Source: Didymella arachidicola (Eukaryota > Ascomycota > Dothideomycetes > Pleosporales > Didymellaceae). From it: a DNA stretch of 64,000 nt. This document shows, one piece after another, positions 1-10,409 of this stretch. The stretch's first letter is position 1. Each line of letters opens with the position of its first letter. Below the pieces are notes generated by a model. It made no database searches. It worked only from the letters and a program-made list of their open reading frames with translations, and was not told where the DNA came from. The stretch is taken from positions 992,001-1,056,000 of the forward strand of contig CM049997.1 of the NCBI GenBank assembly GCA_016630955.3. Direction: 5' to 3'. The translations under genes were made by a program, and so were the position numbers.

Positions 1-567
1 TGACCGCATTTCGTCGACGTTTGGACGTCTTGCGGTACTCATTTGTAAATTGTTTCGAGTTTCGTTGCATTACAAGTGGTTGTCAAAGGTTTACAGTGCC
101 GAATCGATCAGTCTAGGTGCATCTGAAACGGTGGGTACATGGAGCGTATTGACGTTGGCCTGGGGGTATAGTGTGGACTAATACTCAATGCAATCGTAAT
201 ATGTAACCTCTTTTTCGACTCTATAGCTGCACGTAACTGTCTGGTAGACTGTTATGTCATATAACAGAATTTCAGGTGTTCATATCCTCTAATGCTATGC
301 CGAAAGCTGTTCCTACGGGAACCTGCTGGAATCTGGCTATGCAGCCCCCGGAAGCTTTATTTTCGATAGACCTTGTCTCATAACGTACTGTGCATACAAT
401 ATTTCAAAAAGTGCTAAGTGTTAACATTGTGGTATCTTTATCATGACAGTCATAAGATACCCTCCGCTATCGGGGCAAATAAAGCAATCGAAACAAATAT
501 ACATAAAGCTCCCATACTTGATGTTTCCCTCGATACATTCTCTTTTCTATGCTCTCATAGAACGCAT
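1..567. other. no gene recognised; 3' flank of the MFS transporter
   Basis: I see no convincing coding sequence here. The open frame beginning near 418 is the antisense shadow of the transporter's last exon. The stretch is moderately AT-rich and holds no repeat that I recognise. Confidence 0.5.
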
Positions 568-2491
568 CTAGTGACCCAAGGCAGGTCCCTGATTCGCAGC
601 ATTGATCTTCGCGAACTGCTTGTTCTCTTTTTGCCACCTACGCGCGTATCTGACACCGAAGCCGTTCGCAAAGACCTCGCGGATGTTCTCAAGCGGCATG
701 CCCCTGACCTCAGGGAAGCAGAATATGACGAACAACCAGCCGACGAAACAGATACCAGCGTAGAAACCAAAGGCGCCGGAGGGAGTGATGCCCTTCATCA
801 TAGATAGGAAGGTGGAAGAAATGATGATGTTGGTGGACCAGCATGTGACGGTATTAAGCGTGGTACCGACGGCACGGACTTCCATGGGAATAAGCTCGGC
901 TGTCACGAGTTAGTTATGACTGATTTACTATGTGGGAAGATTGTAGGCCGTTCTTGGAAGTGCGTATGGGAGTTAAAGGGTTATACTTACTGCAAATCCA
1001 GGCAATGGTAGCAACGCCTGAGCTGTAGGATGCGACGAAGAGGATGATAACGACGATCAGGAGTATTCCGGGCCAGCCAATATTCTCGTTTTCGACCTCA
1101 AGAGTGTGGAGGTTGACAGGGATGTAAGAAAATGCCACGGCAGCAACGACCAAACAGATACACATGCCGAGAACGGTGATCAGTAGGATCTTACGACGGC
1201 CGAACCTGTCCACAATAACCAGGTTGACGAAGGAGAAGACGAAGTTGGTGGCAGAAACAGTGATGGCAACAGCAGTAGCGTTGCTGAATCCGACGATCTT
1301 AAACAGAGTAGCGCTGTAGTACATGAGTGTGCTAAGAAGACGCGTTAGTCACCAGAAGACTTTGAGGAGGGGAATGTAGACTTACTTGAAACCACTGAGC
1401 TGGGAGATAGCCATAGTTGTGCAGGCAACGAAGACAGCGCGGAATGTAGCCATGTTGGTAAAGATGCGGGCTAACGTCTTGAATATAGAGTCATCGACCA
1501 TTGTCTGAGTAGCTTCTGCAATGCTCATCTCGATGGAGTGGATCTTTGCGCGGCGCTGCTCCTCGGTAGAGGTGGGATAGATGCGGGTAAGGACAGTGCT
1601 GGCCTCATCCACTTTTCCATGAGCAACCAATTGCCTAGAAGCACAATTAATCGTCTTATCATGCGGACATGAATCGTTCCATGAACTTGCCTGGGAGATT
1701 CTGGGCACAGGAAGAGGAGCCCACCGAGCATAATAGCGGGAGCAGCACCAATTCCGACGGTCGCCCTCCATGCTTGAGAGCCCTCACCGCCGACCTGTGC
1801 AAATCCTGCGCCAATAGCAGAAGCCAGGAGTTGTCCAAAAGTAACGGACATGTTATTGAATGCCACCATGCGACCACGGTATCTGAGCTTGTCAGCACGT
1901 CACTAGAAGTATCGGTATCAGAAGCTTTTACTTTGCCGGGGCCAGTTCAGAAATGTAGAGAGGAACAATCATGGCTGCGCTACCAACACCAAGACCGACA
2001 ACAAAGCGGCCGATCGCAAACTGAGGAAGGTGATATGCTGCGGTCTGCAAGACGGTGCCAATTACGAATACGATGCAAGCAAGGAAGATAGGCAGCTTGC
2101 GACCATATTTATCAGCCATACAGCCGGCGATGACGGCGCCAACAAGCGCACCGCCAGACGTGAGCGAAGTTACGAGTTCTTGTTCGGAGGAGCTGAGTTC
2201 GTGACCCAGGGATGTGCCAATGGTGACAAGAACTGCGGAGATGTAGCCCGTATCATAACCTTGTAGTGTCAGTAGATTCATCGGGAATGAATACAGCGGA
2301 TTTATCGTACCGAACAGCAACCCTCCCAGTGAAACAGTGATTGAGATCAGCCAAGCAGCTTTTGATGCCGCCGTAGCCTCGATACTCGAGAGCTCGGCAA
2401 TGTGTTGCGCGTGCTCTGATTCCGAGACATCTTCGATCTTGTCTGCGGCGTGGAGGTCCTTCTTCTCATCGAGAGAGTGTGAGTAAGCCAT
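568..2491 (-). CDS. MFS sugar/inositol-type transporter
   Basis: Plasma-membrane proton-coupled sugar or polyol transporter of the MFS sugar-porter family. Five exons join in frame (2491-1932, 1882-1691, 1634-1386, 1331-991, 899-568) to give 557 residues. Family signatures are visible: GCMADKYGRK after TM2, PESPRQLV before the central loop, NTLMYYSA in TM7, DRFGRRK after TM8, and PEVRGMPLENI after TM12. The ATG at 2491 is the first in the frame and is followed by an acidic cytosolic N-terminus of about 45 residues. The second intron appears to use a GC donor (gcaagt at 1690). Substrate cannot be read from the sequence; the C-terminal PEVRG-x-LE-x-I motif is shared by glucose, xylose and myo-inositol carriers. 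The neighbours give no clear pathway link. Confidence 0.85.
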
Positions 2492-3702
2492 GGCGAGCAA
2501 GAGACGGGGCGGCAGTTGATGAGCGGTTTGGTGTTGAAAACTCAGGAGGTTTTGTCGTTGTCCAGTTCAAATCAGTGATGAGCCAGACTTCAGAGTGGAT
2601 ATTACTGTCGTACTTATGCTTTTCAGAGAAGCAGGCTTGTAGAGCCAGTCGGGGCCACTGAGTGAACAAATTCACTATCCATCCCGCGCTACACCATGTC
2701 AGGAACTGCCACGTTAAGCCCATCGAACGCTTATGTTTCCCCAGATTCAAAGCTCCGCGTGTTATCGGTCCGATGCAGGCAAGCGAATTCCGGGGCTGTG
2801 ACGCGGGGGTGGGCCTCGCCTCAACGCGACGATGGATGCTGTTGGGATAATGGAATCGGTGTGATTGGCCTCCATTATACGACCAACCGACATCCGAGAG
2901 CCTCAGGCTGCGCAGACTGCACATGCTACCTACTATGGTAAGTTCGAGCGGCACTGCATTAGCCGGAATTGATGTGGCTGTTGAGGACGCGGTTATGCTG
3001 ACATGTGATTGGGGCCAGCCAGTGTCCAAAACGCGGGGCGTTCAGAAGCTTCGGCATTGGTATCTAGGTTCGGTGGAGCAGGAAGTTTTCCCCTTCTCTC
3101 CGGGCTTACTACATTTGGTTTTCTGATTACGATGTCTCAAGGCACAGTCTGTGTCGGCCGTGTCAAATGCCTCACAAAATGACGTCAATGGCCCACGATA
3201 CGGCACATGACCTTTCAACCAGCTTGGCATAACACTTCCGATCAAGACGCAGCACCCACACTACGACCGAACCGTTCGATCGGCTCCACACAATCCCTAC
3301 TCATCGACTTGAGCATTGAACGTCGTGCGGCTGTTGTGTAAATTTCTCTGACGTCAATAGCATCTGTTGGAATTTCCCTAGAAAATGTTTTCTGCATACA
3401 AGATGTGCCCCACAGACGTTTCTTGAGGTTTCTGAATGGCCAGTACCTACAATTGACTGCTCTCATTGGTTGTTCTGCACGTTCGTATTTCCAGCCCGTT
3501 CAAGCACCCCCCTACTGTAGAGCGCGACCCCCAGTGGGCGGGTACGGTAGCTCGAACCTTGGAAGCCAACTCGAGCGTCGCTCAAGTGGCCCACCGGTGT
3601 ATGTGAAAGAACGCATTAGGCTACGAGCCTCAATGTGCATAGAGTGACGAAATGGATGAAGAATCAAATTCATTGCTGTCTATGCTCTGGCACGAAAAGC
3701 GC
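2492..3702. other. intergenic, no gene recognised
   Basis: The shared space between the transporter's 5' end and the 3' end of the P450 reductase. Several open frames of 60-190 codons lie here, but none shows a domain, a plausible exon structure or codon use like the neighbours. It presumably contains the transporter promoter. Confidence 0.5.
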
Positions 3703-5841
3703 TCATCCCCATACGTCAGCTCTCCACTTCCCTCGCTTCTTCAGACTGTCTGCCCATGCCTTGACCTCAGTCTCACCAAGGCTCTTTGCCTTACTTACCG
3801 CGTCCTCTATCTTCATGTCGACCTCACGAGCCATACTTGCCTTGCCGCAGATGTACATGTTTGCACCTGCGTTCAGAAGCTCGAGAACCTCAGAAGAATG
3901 TTCACCTACGCGATCTTGCACATAAGTCTTCGCGCCATGTCTTGAAAATGCAGTAATGATCTTAAGCTTGCCACCGAGATCATTCTGGATTTGGTCAAGC
4001 TCTTCTCGGTAGATGAAATCGTCGTTGTTGCGACAGCCGAAGAAGAGAAGGATGCTCCCAACAGGCTTGCCAATTGCATGGAGCTTCGCACGCTCTTGCA
4101 GAAAGGCACGGAAAGGGGCAAAGCCAGTGCCGGCGCTAATTAGGATGAGTGGTGTTGAGGATGTGATCGGCAGCTTAAACTTCGATTTCCGCACATGTGC
4201 CAGAACCCGGGATCCCGGGAGGGCCTGGTTTTCGTTTATCCGCTGATGCGATGGTGTGGGAACAGTAGCATTTGATGCAAGATTGGATGTCGACAGGAGG
4301 TAGTTTGAGGTCAGGCCATGAATTATGGAAGTCGATAGCTTGTCACCAATGGTCTTGTTGACGACTAGAGCAGTGACGGCGATGCGGCGAGGAGCGATGA
4401 CGGAGCTAGAAGAAATCGAGTAGTATCGGGGTTGGAGCGATAGTAGATTCTCGATGACAAAAGCCAGAGGTAGTGCTGTCCAAGGCTGAGTGGGGCTAGC
4501 GAACTGCAGAAGACGAGCCAATGTTATGTGTGTGCTCGAGGTGAGCTGCTCAAATCGATCACGATCCCGACCAATCTCGAGCAATTTGGCCTTGGCTTCA
4601 GGTGTAGGTGCAAATTGAGCGACTTCCTGGACAGTTTTGCGTGCGACAGGAGCACAGATCTCAAGATGATGGCGGAACGCGGCATCAAGCGTAGTCGGCG
4701 ATGGGACTTTCGGCTTGACTAAACCATTGTCGCTTTTCACTTCGAAGGTCTCGTGTCTCCTTGACTGTGCTCCAAGCGCATTCAGAAGCCTCTCAATCTC
4801 TTCCTCTGGGTTGCAAGGCCAGATGCCAACGTGATCTCCAGTCTTATACACGATATCCTGATTTCCAAGATCGAGCTCCATGTGAATGCAGTTTCGATCT
4901 CCAGCAGCGAACAATTCGTGAGCGCTCTTGACAGTCAATGGTACGATAGCGGACTGTGTCGAAGTCTGCTGGTGGGTCAGGGATATTGTGGAGCTTGCAG
5001 TCTCGCTTTTCTTCTCGCCATTGAAGGTAAGCTCGATCGTTGGTTTATACTCGACTGCCTTCTGCTCGAAGCCGAGTTTCCGGAACAAAGCGAAAAGATC
5101 GTCCTTCCACGCCTGGAAGTCTTCCTCAGTACCGCCGTTGGCATCGTCCGCCTTCTGTCTTGGCATAAGAGCAGTGGCTCCAGCACTATCGAGTGCATCG
5201 GCAACGACATCGAGGACACGATTATAGGACTTGTAGTTGCTGTTACCGAGGCCAAAAGCAAGATATCTCAAGCTCTCCACCTGAAGTTTCTTGTCCTTCA
5301 CCTGCTTAATCCAGTCCCATAGTCCGGCTGTGTTGTCGCTAGGGTCGCCTTCTCCGTATGTGCTGAGGATGAAGATTGCGAAGTGGTTCTGTTCGATTCT
5401 CGAGATGCTCTCGGCGTCATAATCGGAAAGATCCGCCACAAGAGCGTTGATGCCAAAATGTGACAGACACTCGCGACCAAGTGTCTCGGCAAATCGCTCC
5501 GAGGTACCAGATTGCGAGCCCCAGAAGATAACGCAGTCGTAACTGCCCTCAGCTAACTTCTGAGAGATATCTCGTATCGCAGCGACTCTTCCACTTGATG
5601 CACCATCCGTTAGCTGTGGACGCTCAAACCAGACGCCCTGATGAGGGTCAGGCCTGTCCCAGACGCGGCCGTGTGTAAGATAACCGAGAGCAGAGAGGAG
5701 AAAGAGGAAAATCGCAACACCGTCGGCTGTTCTCGATGGTTTAGCGCTCTGAACAGCTGGCGAGGCGAGGACATATTGAAACAGAGGATTCATCTTTGTC
5801 TGGAGATCTGACAAGTCGACCGGAAAGCTGATAGACTCCAT
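3703..5841 (-). CDS. NADPH-cytochrome P450 reductase
   Basis: ER-membrane diflavin reductase passing electrons from NADPH through FAD and FMN to P450s. Single exon, 712 residues from the ATG at 5841 (the nearby MNPLF is a possible internal start). A hydrophobic anchor (DGVAIFLFLLSALGYL) is followed by the flavodoxin FMN domain with SQSGTSERFAETL, STYGEGDPSDN and LAFGLGNSNY. The FAD domain carries RYYSISSS and GTGFAPFRAFL. The NADPH domain carries LFFGCRNNDDFIYREEL and ends in ADVWG, the family's aromatic C-terminus. It lies head to head with a CYP53-like P450, 495 bp apart. That suggests a dedicated redox partner rather than the general housekeeping reductase, although the sequence alone cannot show whether another copy exists in the genome. 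Confidence 0.93.
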   Translation of the reverse strand: MESISFPVDLSDLQTKMNPLFQYVLASPAVQSAKPSRTADGVAIFLFLLSALGYLTHGRVWDRPDPHQGVWFERPQLTDGASSGRVAAIRDISQKLAEGSYDCVIFWGSQSGTSERFAETLGRECLSHFGINALVADLSDYDAESISRIEQNHFAIFILSTYGEGDPSDNTAGLWDWIKQVKDKKLQVESLRYLAFGLGNSNYKSYNRVLDVVADALDSAGATALMPRQKADDANGGTEEDFQAWKDDLFALFRKLGFEQKAVEYKPTIELTFNGEKKSETASSTISLTHQQTSTQSAIVPLTVKSAHELFAAGDRNCIHMELDLGNQDIVYKTGDHVGIWPCNPEEEIERLLNALGAQSRRHETFEVKSDNGLVKPKVPSPTTLDAAFRHHLEICAPVARKTVQEVAQFAPTPEAKAKLLEIGRDRDRFEQLTSSTHITLARLLQFASPTQPWTALPLAFVIENLLSLQPRYYSISSSSVIAPRRIAVTALVVNKTIGDKLSTSIIHGLTSNYLLSTSNLASNATVPTPSHQRINENQALPGSRVLAHVRKSKFKLPITSSTPLILISAGTGFAPFRAFLQERAKLHAIGKPVGSILLFFGCRNNDDFIYREELDQIQNDLGGKLKIITAFSRHGAKTYVQDRVGEHSSEVLELLNAGANMYICGKASMAREVDMKIEDAVSKAKSLGETEVKAWADSLKKRGKWRADVWG

Positions 5842-6102
5842 GATGGACAACGAAGGAGATGCTAGTGAAGTTTGTGAGGCCGGGTCGTAGATTTCATACT
5901 TGAATCTTTTGCTGTGACAGCTTTGAGGCTGAAAGACGCTGGCATGTGCACTGGGTGCTGGAAGGGGAGAACTTCCATCTCTGGCACGTCTTCCGCTCTT
6001 TTCGAAAAGAGTACCTGCGGAATTCTTACGTTACGCTCTTGTGTATTGTTGTCAAACCATCATGCCAGATTCTGTTCATATTAGCCCCGATTTTAGCACT
6101 TA

Positions 6103-6119
6103 CCCCGCATCCACCCCGC
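6103..6119. promoter_or_regulatory. paired CCCCGC sites in the reductase/P450 promoter
   Basis: Two CCCCGC hexamers (the complement matches the CreA consensus SYGGRG) begin at 6103 and 6114, 11 bp apart, within the 495 bp between the divergent reductase and P450 genes. Closely paired sites are typical of functional CreA targets, so carbon catabolite repression of both genes is plausible. Binding is inferred from the motif only. Confidence 0.4.
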
Positions 6120-6336
6120 AGTACCATTGTTGGATGCGCACATGATGCGGAGGGCGAGTTATGACCGATGTGGAAACCATCTCCGCACAATACCGCATCG
6201 AACAAATCACACAATTTGTTGCATTTTAACAACTAGCACCAGAAGGTCTTATAGAGCACTTAAGAGTTTGCAGGCCTTCTTTAAACCCGACATCGATCAA
6301 GTGTTCTCGCTGCGAACTATCCAGCTCCCTCACATC

Positions 6337-8027
6337 ATGTCGACTTCGATCCTTGCAAGTCCCTACGCTGCTGCATTTTGCACATGCGCCTTTCTTTACT
6401 TTGTCGTCTTTCCGGTCGTCACATATTTCCGAGACGCCAAAGGTGAGTGACATTCTTTGTGACAATGCACATGCCAGTCTGCGCCGTGCTGCAGGCCATC
6501 TCTACGTGTTATGAGAGCCTCCCACTGATTCGATCAGGTCTTCGTCGATACCCTAATTTCCACCCTCTGGCAGGAATATCCAACATACCTTTCATGATAC
6601 TGGCGCATACCGGTGCACGATCCACTTATCTCGAAAAGCTCCACCGGAAGCATCCAGTCCTCCGCACCGGCCCCAATTCGCTGTCCTACGGAGACGTGCG
6701 TGCGATCAAGGATATCTACGGCCATAACACACCTTGTACCAAAGATGGTGCTTATGTAATTACTGCTGGAACCCACTATCATCTCGCTGATGTTATCGAC
6801 AAGCACGACCATGCTCGCAAGCGCAAGACTTTGAGCTCCGCATATGCCCTCAAGAACCTCGAGGGCTGGGAGCACAAGGTTGCCGACAAAACACAAAGGT
6901 TGATCAAGCATATCGACACGTGCTGCACCGCCCCACTTGCCCCTGGTGCTCTTCCCAAGGAAGAAGATGTCAACCTTGACTACCGCAAGTGGACCAACTT
7001 CTTCACTCTTGATGCCATCGCCGATATTGGACTTTCCGAGAAGCTCGGGTTTCTCGATCAAGGGACCAGCATTGTGACAGGACGCAAGACCGATGGAACC
7101 ACATATCAATGCGATCTTCGTCCAGCTCTTTACCAGACTGCTCGCAAGCAGTCTCTCCTGATCTGGCCTTACGAATGGTACTCTGTCATCAACAAGATGG
7201 TCAACATCATCCCATTTTACCGCCGCATGGACAACTACTCCAAGCAGTGGGACGGTATTCCCAACGAGCTGGCGTGGAGACGTCTGCAGCGGTATCGCGC
7301 TGGCGAGAAGGTCGACGACTTTTTCCAGGCTCTTATGGAGGACAAGAATGGTTCGCCAAATAACCTCGAGTGGGGTGAGATCGTTGCTGAAGTCAGCATC
7401 ATGATGAACGCCGGTTCAGCAACGACTGCCATTGCCATCGCAAATGCCACTTTGCAGCTGATCAAGCACCCTGAATGCTTGAAGAAGCTGAGAGAGGAGC
7501 TCGATGCCGCACTCGAGGATAACGAGGACGTTGACGAGACTGGCGTGATTGCGTACGACACCGTCAAGCATTTGCCGTACTTGCGGGCCTGCCTTGACGA
7601 ATCGCTTCGTCTCTTCACTCCCACACCGCATGGTCTTCCACGTGAGACACCCGCGGATGGTACGAACATCCTAGGCAATTATGTTGCCGGAGGTGTGTCG
7701 GTGGCGATGTCGGCGCATGTGGCACATAGACAGGAATCAGTTTTCCCGCAAGCTGATCAATATATCCCGGAGCGCTGGCTTGGCGAGGAAGGCAAGGCTC
7801 TGCAGCCCTACTTCCTTTCGTTCTCAGCCGGTGCTCGTGGGTGCATTGGTCGCAACATCTCGTATCTGGAACAGACGGTGGTGTTGGCGAGTCTTCTTCG
7901 AAGGTATGAATTTGCGCTCAAGACTCCAGATTGGGACATTGAGCGACTGGAGACGATGAATTGGATCCTGGGCGAGATGCCGGTGAAAGTCTGGAGGCGG
8001 GAAAGGAAAGGAGCGTTCAGCGGGTAG
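6337..8027 (+). CDS. cytochrome P450, CYP53-like (benzoate 4-hydroxylase type)
   Basis: Membrane-bound haem monooxygenase. Two exons (6337-6442, 6538-8027) give 531 residues. Exon 1 encodes the hydrophobic anchor; exon 2 begins in the proline-rich hinge (YPNFHPLAGISN). The I-helix carries MNAGSATTAIAIAN, the K-helix ESLRL, the PERF-like region QYIPERWL, and the haem loop FSAGARGCIGRNISYLEQ, whose cysteine binds iron. The haem-loop wording and overall length resemble ascomycete benzoate para-hydroxylases (CYP53), which make 4-hydroxybenzoate and feed the protocatechuate branch of the beta-ketoadipate pathway. That family call is from memory and should be tested. The divergent P450 reductase is the obvious electron donor, and the Zn2Cys6 regulator downstream is a candidate controller. 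Confidence 0.8.
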
Positions 8028-8350
8028 CTGGAATGCGCATGCATTTTGTCACTTAGCGTTTACTCGTCGCATCTACATCTACTCCTGGGCATGTTCGCAG
8101 GATGGTTCTTAGACTAGATCCTCAAATTTTCACGACCTCAATTGAAGATAATGGCTGATCTAGAAAGGTGCGCGTACACGTGACGAGAGCCCAGCCGCTA
8201 GCCCCACAACCCCCGCGATATGATCCTATCTCTTGACAGCCAGGATCCAGCCCCGATCGCGACATTCTGACAGATGACAGCTTCGAATTTTACTCACCCA
8301 GATACACCAGCCGGAACAACACCATTGCCTCACCGAGGATCCATCGCTCA
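8028..8350. other. intergenic between the P450 and a Zn2Cys6 regulator
   Basis: No coding sequence seen. It contains the P450 3' flank and the upstream region of the regulator beginning at 8419. Confidence 0.5.
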
Positions 8351-8351
8351 C

Positions 8352-8367
8352 TATATATAATCACGTG
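8352..8367 (+). promoter_or_regulatory. TATA-like box and CACGTG E-box
   Basis: TATATATAA at 8352 is followed directly by the palindromic E-box CACGTG at 8362. Both lie about 55-65 bp upstream of the chosen ATG at 8419. The spacing supports 8419 as the translation start rather than the more upstream in-frame codon at 8365. Confidence 0.4.
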
Positions 8368-8418
8368 ACCGGCGCTTGTACATGGGTATTCCCAATACTA
8401 TACGTGCCTGTTCACCGC

Positions 8419-10394
8419 ATGTCACAGCCTCCACAAGAGCAGCAGCCACCCGCGACACCGGCTGTACCCGCTTCAGAGCAAAAATCTTGCGCGCCACGAC
8501 CAGCAAGATCCAAGAATGGCTGCAATGCCTGCAGGAGAAGGAAGGTGCGCTGCAACGAGAAGCGGCCCCGATGTGGCCACTGTGAAAGACTGAACCTCGA
8601 GTGTACCTGGAACCGGCCAGTGCAAGCACGTAGCAGCAGCATCCTGTCGACACAATCACATGCTGTTACTACACCTCAGCCGGCTGGTCAACACATCTAC
8701 CAGTCCAACGCGACAGCAGTGGAGGGATTCGGTAGCACATTTTTCGATTTCACTGGACCTTTTGGGTTTGGTGCCTGGGATGAAGCAATGCTCCTCAGCC
8801 CCAATTCATGGCCTGCAGACCCTACGATAGCTGCGGCAACCTCACATCTGGACACGATTCCTCGGCTCATCTATCAGCTACCGCTTGGTCACCAGTCGTC
8901 CGGTCCATTGGCGACAGCTGCTCCAACAACGCACCGGACAAGCGTTCAGACGGTGAACGGGCGTCCAGGACAGCAACAAGAACCAGCGTCGACATCCCCC
9001 TTCTCGCACGAAGGAACACACAATGGAAACATTGATGGTGACATGCTTGTCAACACCTTCCTCCAGATGCTCATGCCTCCTATCCTGACCCCTGTAGAGA
9101 TTGGTACTGTACAATGTGTCAAAAGACCGTGAGATTTGGAAGCTGACAAATTGCCTAGGTCCTAAGTGGGCATCTACACGAGCATTCTTTGGTACTATGG
9201 CTGCAGAGGCTCCTGTCGTTCGAAGCGCAATCATAGCATTTGCAGCAATGCAAATCCACCAGAACGGATTAGGTGGAGAGGCTGTGAAGATTGATTGGAG
9301 GCCTATGTACGACACTGCTGCCCGACAGCTCTCGGGTACGCTCACGAACAGAAGGAAAGCGGAAGGTAGTGAGACTCCGAGGAGTGGCCTCAAGCACGTT
9401 TTGGCATCTTTGTTCCTTCTGACGTACACCGACGTAAAAGATCCTTCTTTGATGTCCACCAAATTGTCACTAACGACGACCCTAGCTCCTAACGGAGACC
9501 CTTCCTCGAGCGCACGCAAACCTGCGCGAAGCCTACACGCTCATACAAAGCGTAAACAAGATGGCTCTCACCGTACCAGAAAGACGACTCATATCATGGC
9601 TTCGTCTATTAGATGCACGTGCCGTGTCGACCAATGGGGGTGAAGGGCTGTTCCTCGCAGACACCGATGAGACTCTGTTCGACGCTTCTCCCGCCGCTAA
9701 TCCTGCTTCCGAGCCCGAGACGCAAGACACTGAGATCGAGGAGATCCTTTTTGACGTTCTATATCATCCCGGTATCGTCTTCTATCAGAAGGTCCAATCG
9801 TTCGTGGGTCGTATCACGAGGATCGACCCTTGGCACCGAAGTCGTGGCACAGTACAAGATGAGACTGAAGTAATGGCTTTGGCAGCACAGATATCGAAGG
9901 ACTTACATGCGCTCTACGGGCAACGACCGGCGCTCATGGACCACGCAGTTGCTGGCAACCTCACTGAGAAGCATCTCGTTCAGAACCTGGCTGTAGCGCT
10001 AACACGAAGCTTTCGTACCTACCTGGCCAACTATTACGCGTCCTTTATTCACCTGCATCGCGTGGCATACGTACAGTACCCCAAGACTAAAGATGTCACT
10101 ACCGCAATAGCCAACATCAAACGATTATCACATCTCATGGCGCAGAGTGGCGAGTCTCTTCCTGTCAATCTACTGTGGCCTCTCATGATTTGGGCTGCGG
10201 AAGAGGAGAATCTGGAGGAGCGCCGCTGGATTCTAGAATCCATAAGAGGCCTGGAGAATATTGCGTCGAATGCAAAGGCCACCGGTGACCTACTTGAAGA
10301 AGTCATTCGACGACAGGACGAAGGGAAACGACGAGTGGATATCCGCAGCGTCAGCCAGGAGTACTTCGCAAGCCATCATTTTGCCATTGTCTGA
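8419..10394 (+). CDS. Zn2Cys6 transcription factor
   Basis: Nuclear fungal regulator of 622 residues from three exons (8419-9103, 9159-9433, 9486-10394), all joins in frame. The zinc cluster lies near residues 35-60 (CNACRRRKVRCNEKRPRC, then GHCERLNLEC) with spacing C-x2-C-x6-C-x6-C-x2-C-x6-C. A long C-terminal helical region of the Fungal_trans_2 type follows (PVVRSAIIAFAAMQIHQ, then YYASFIHLHRVAY). The start is the first ATG after the TATA box. It lies just downstream of the CYP53-like gene and may control it, but this is positional inference. Its stop is only 15 bp from that of the convergent regulator. Confidence 0.88.
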
Positions 10395-10409
10395 ACACAG
10401 ACTTATCGC

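Noticed and set aside
2466..3029. A 187-codon minus-strand frame upstream of the transporter
   Set aside because: No domain, no ATG of good context, and it overlaps the transporter's own start.
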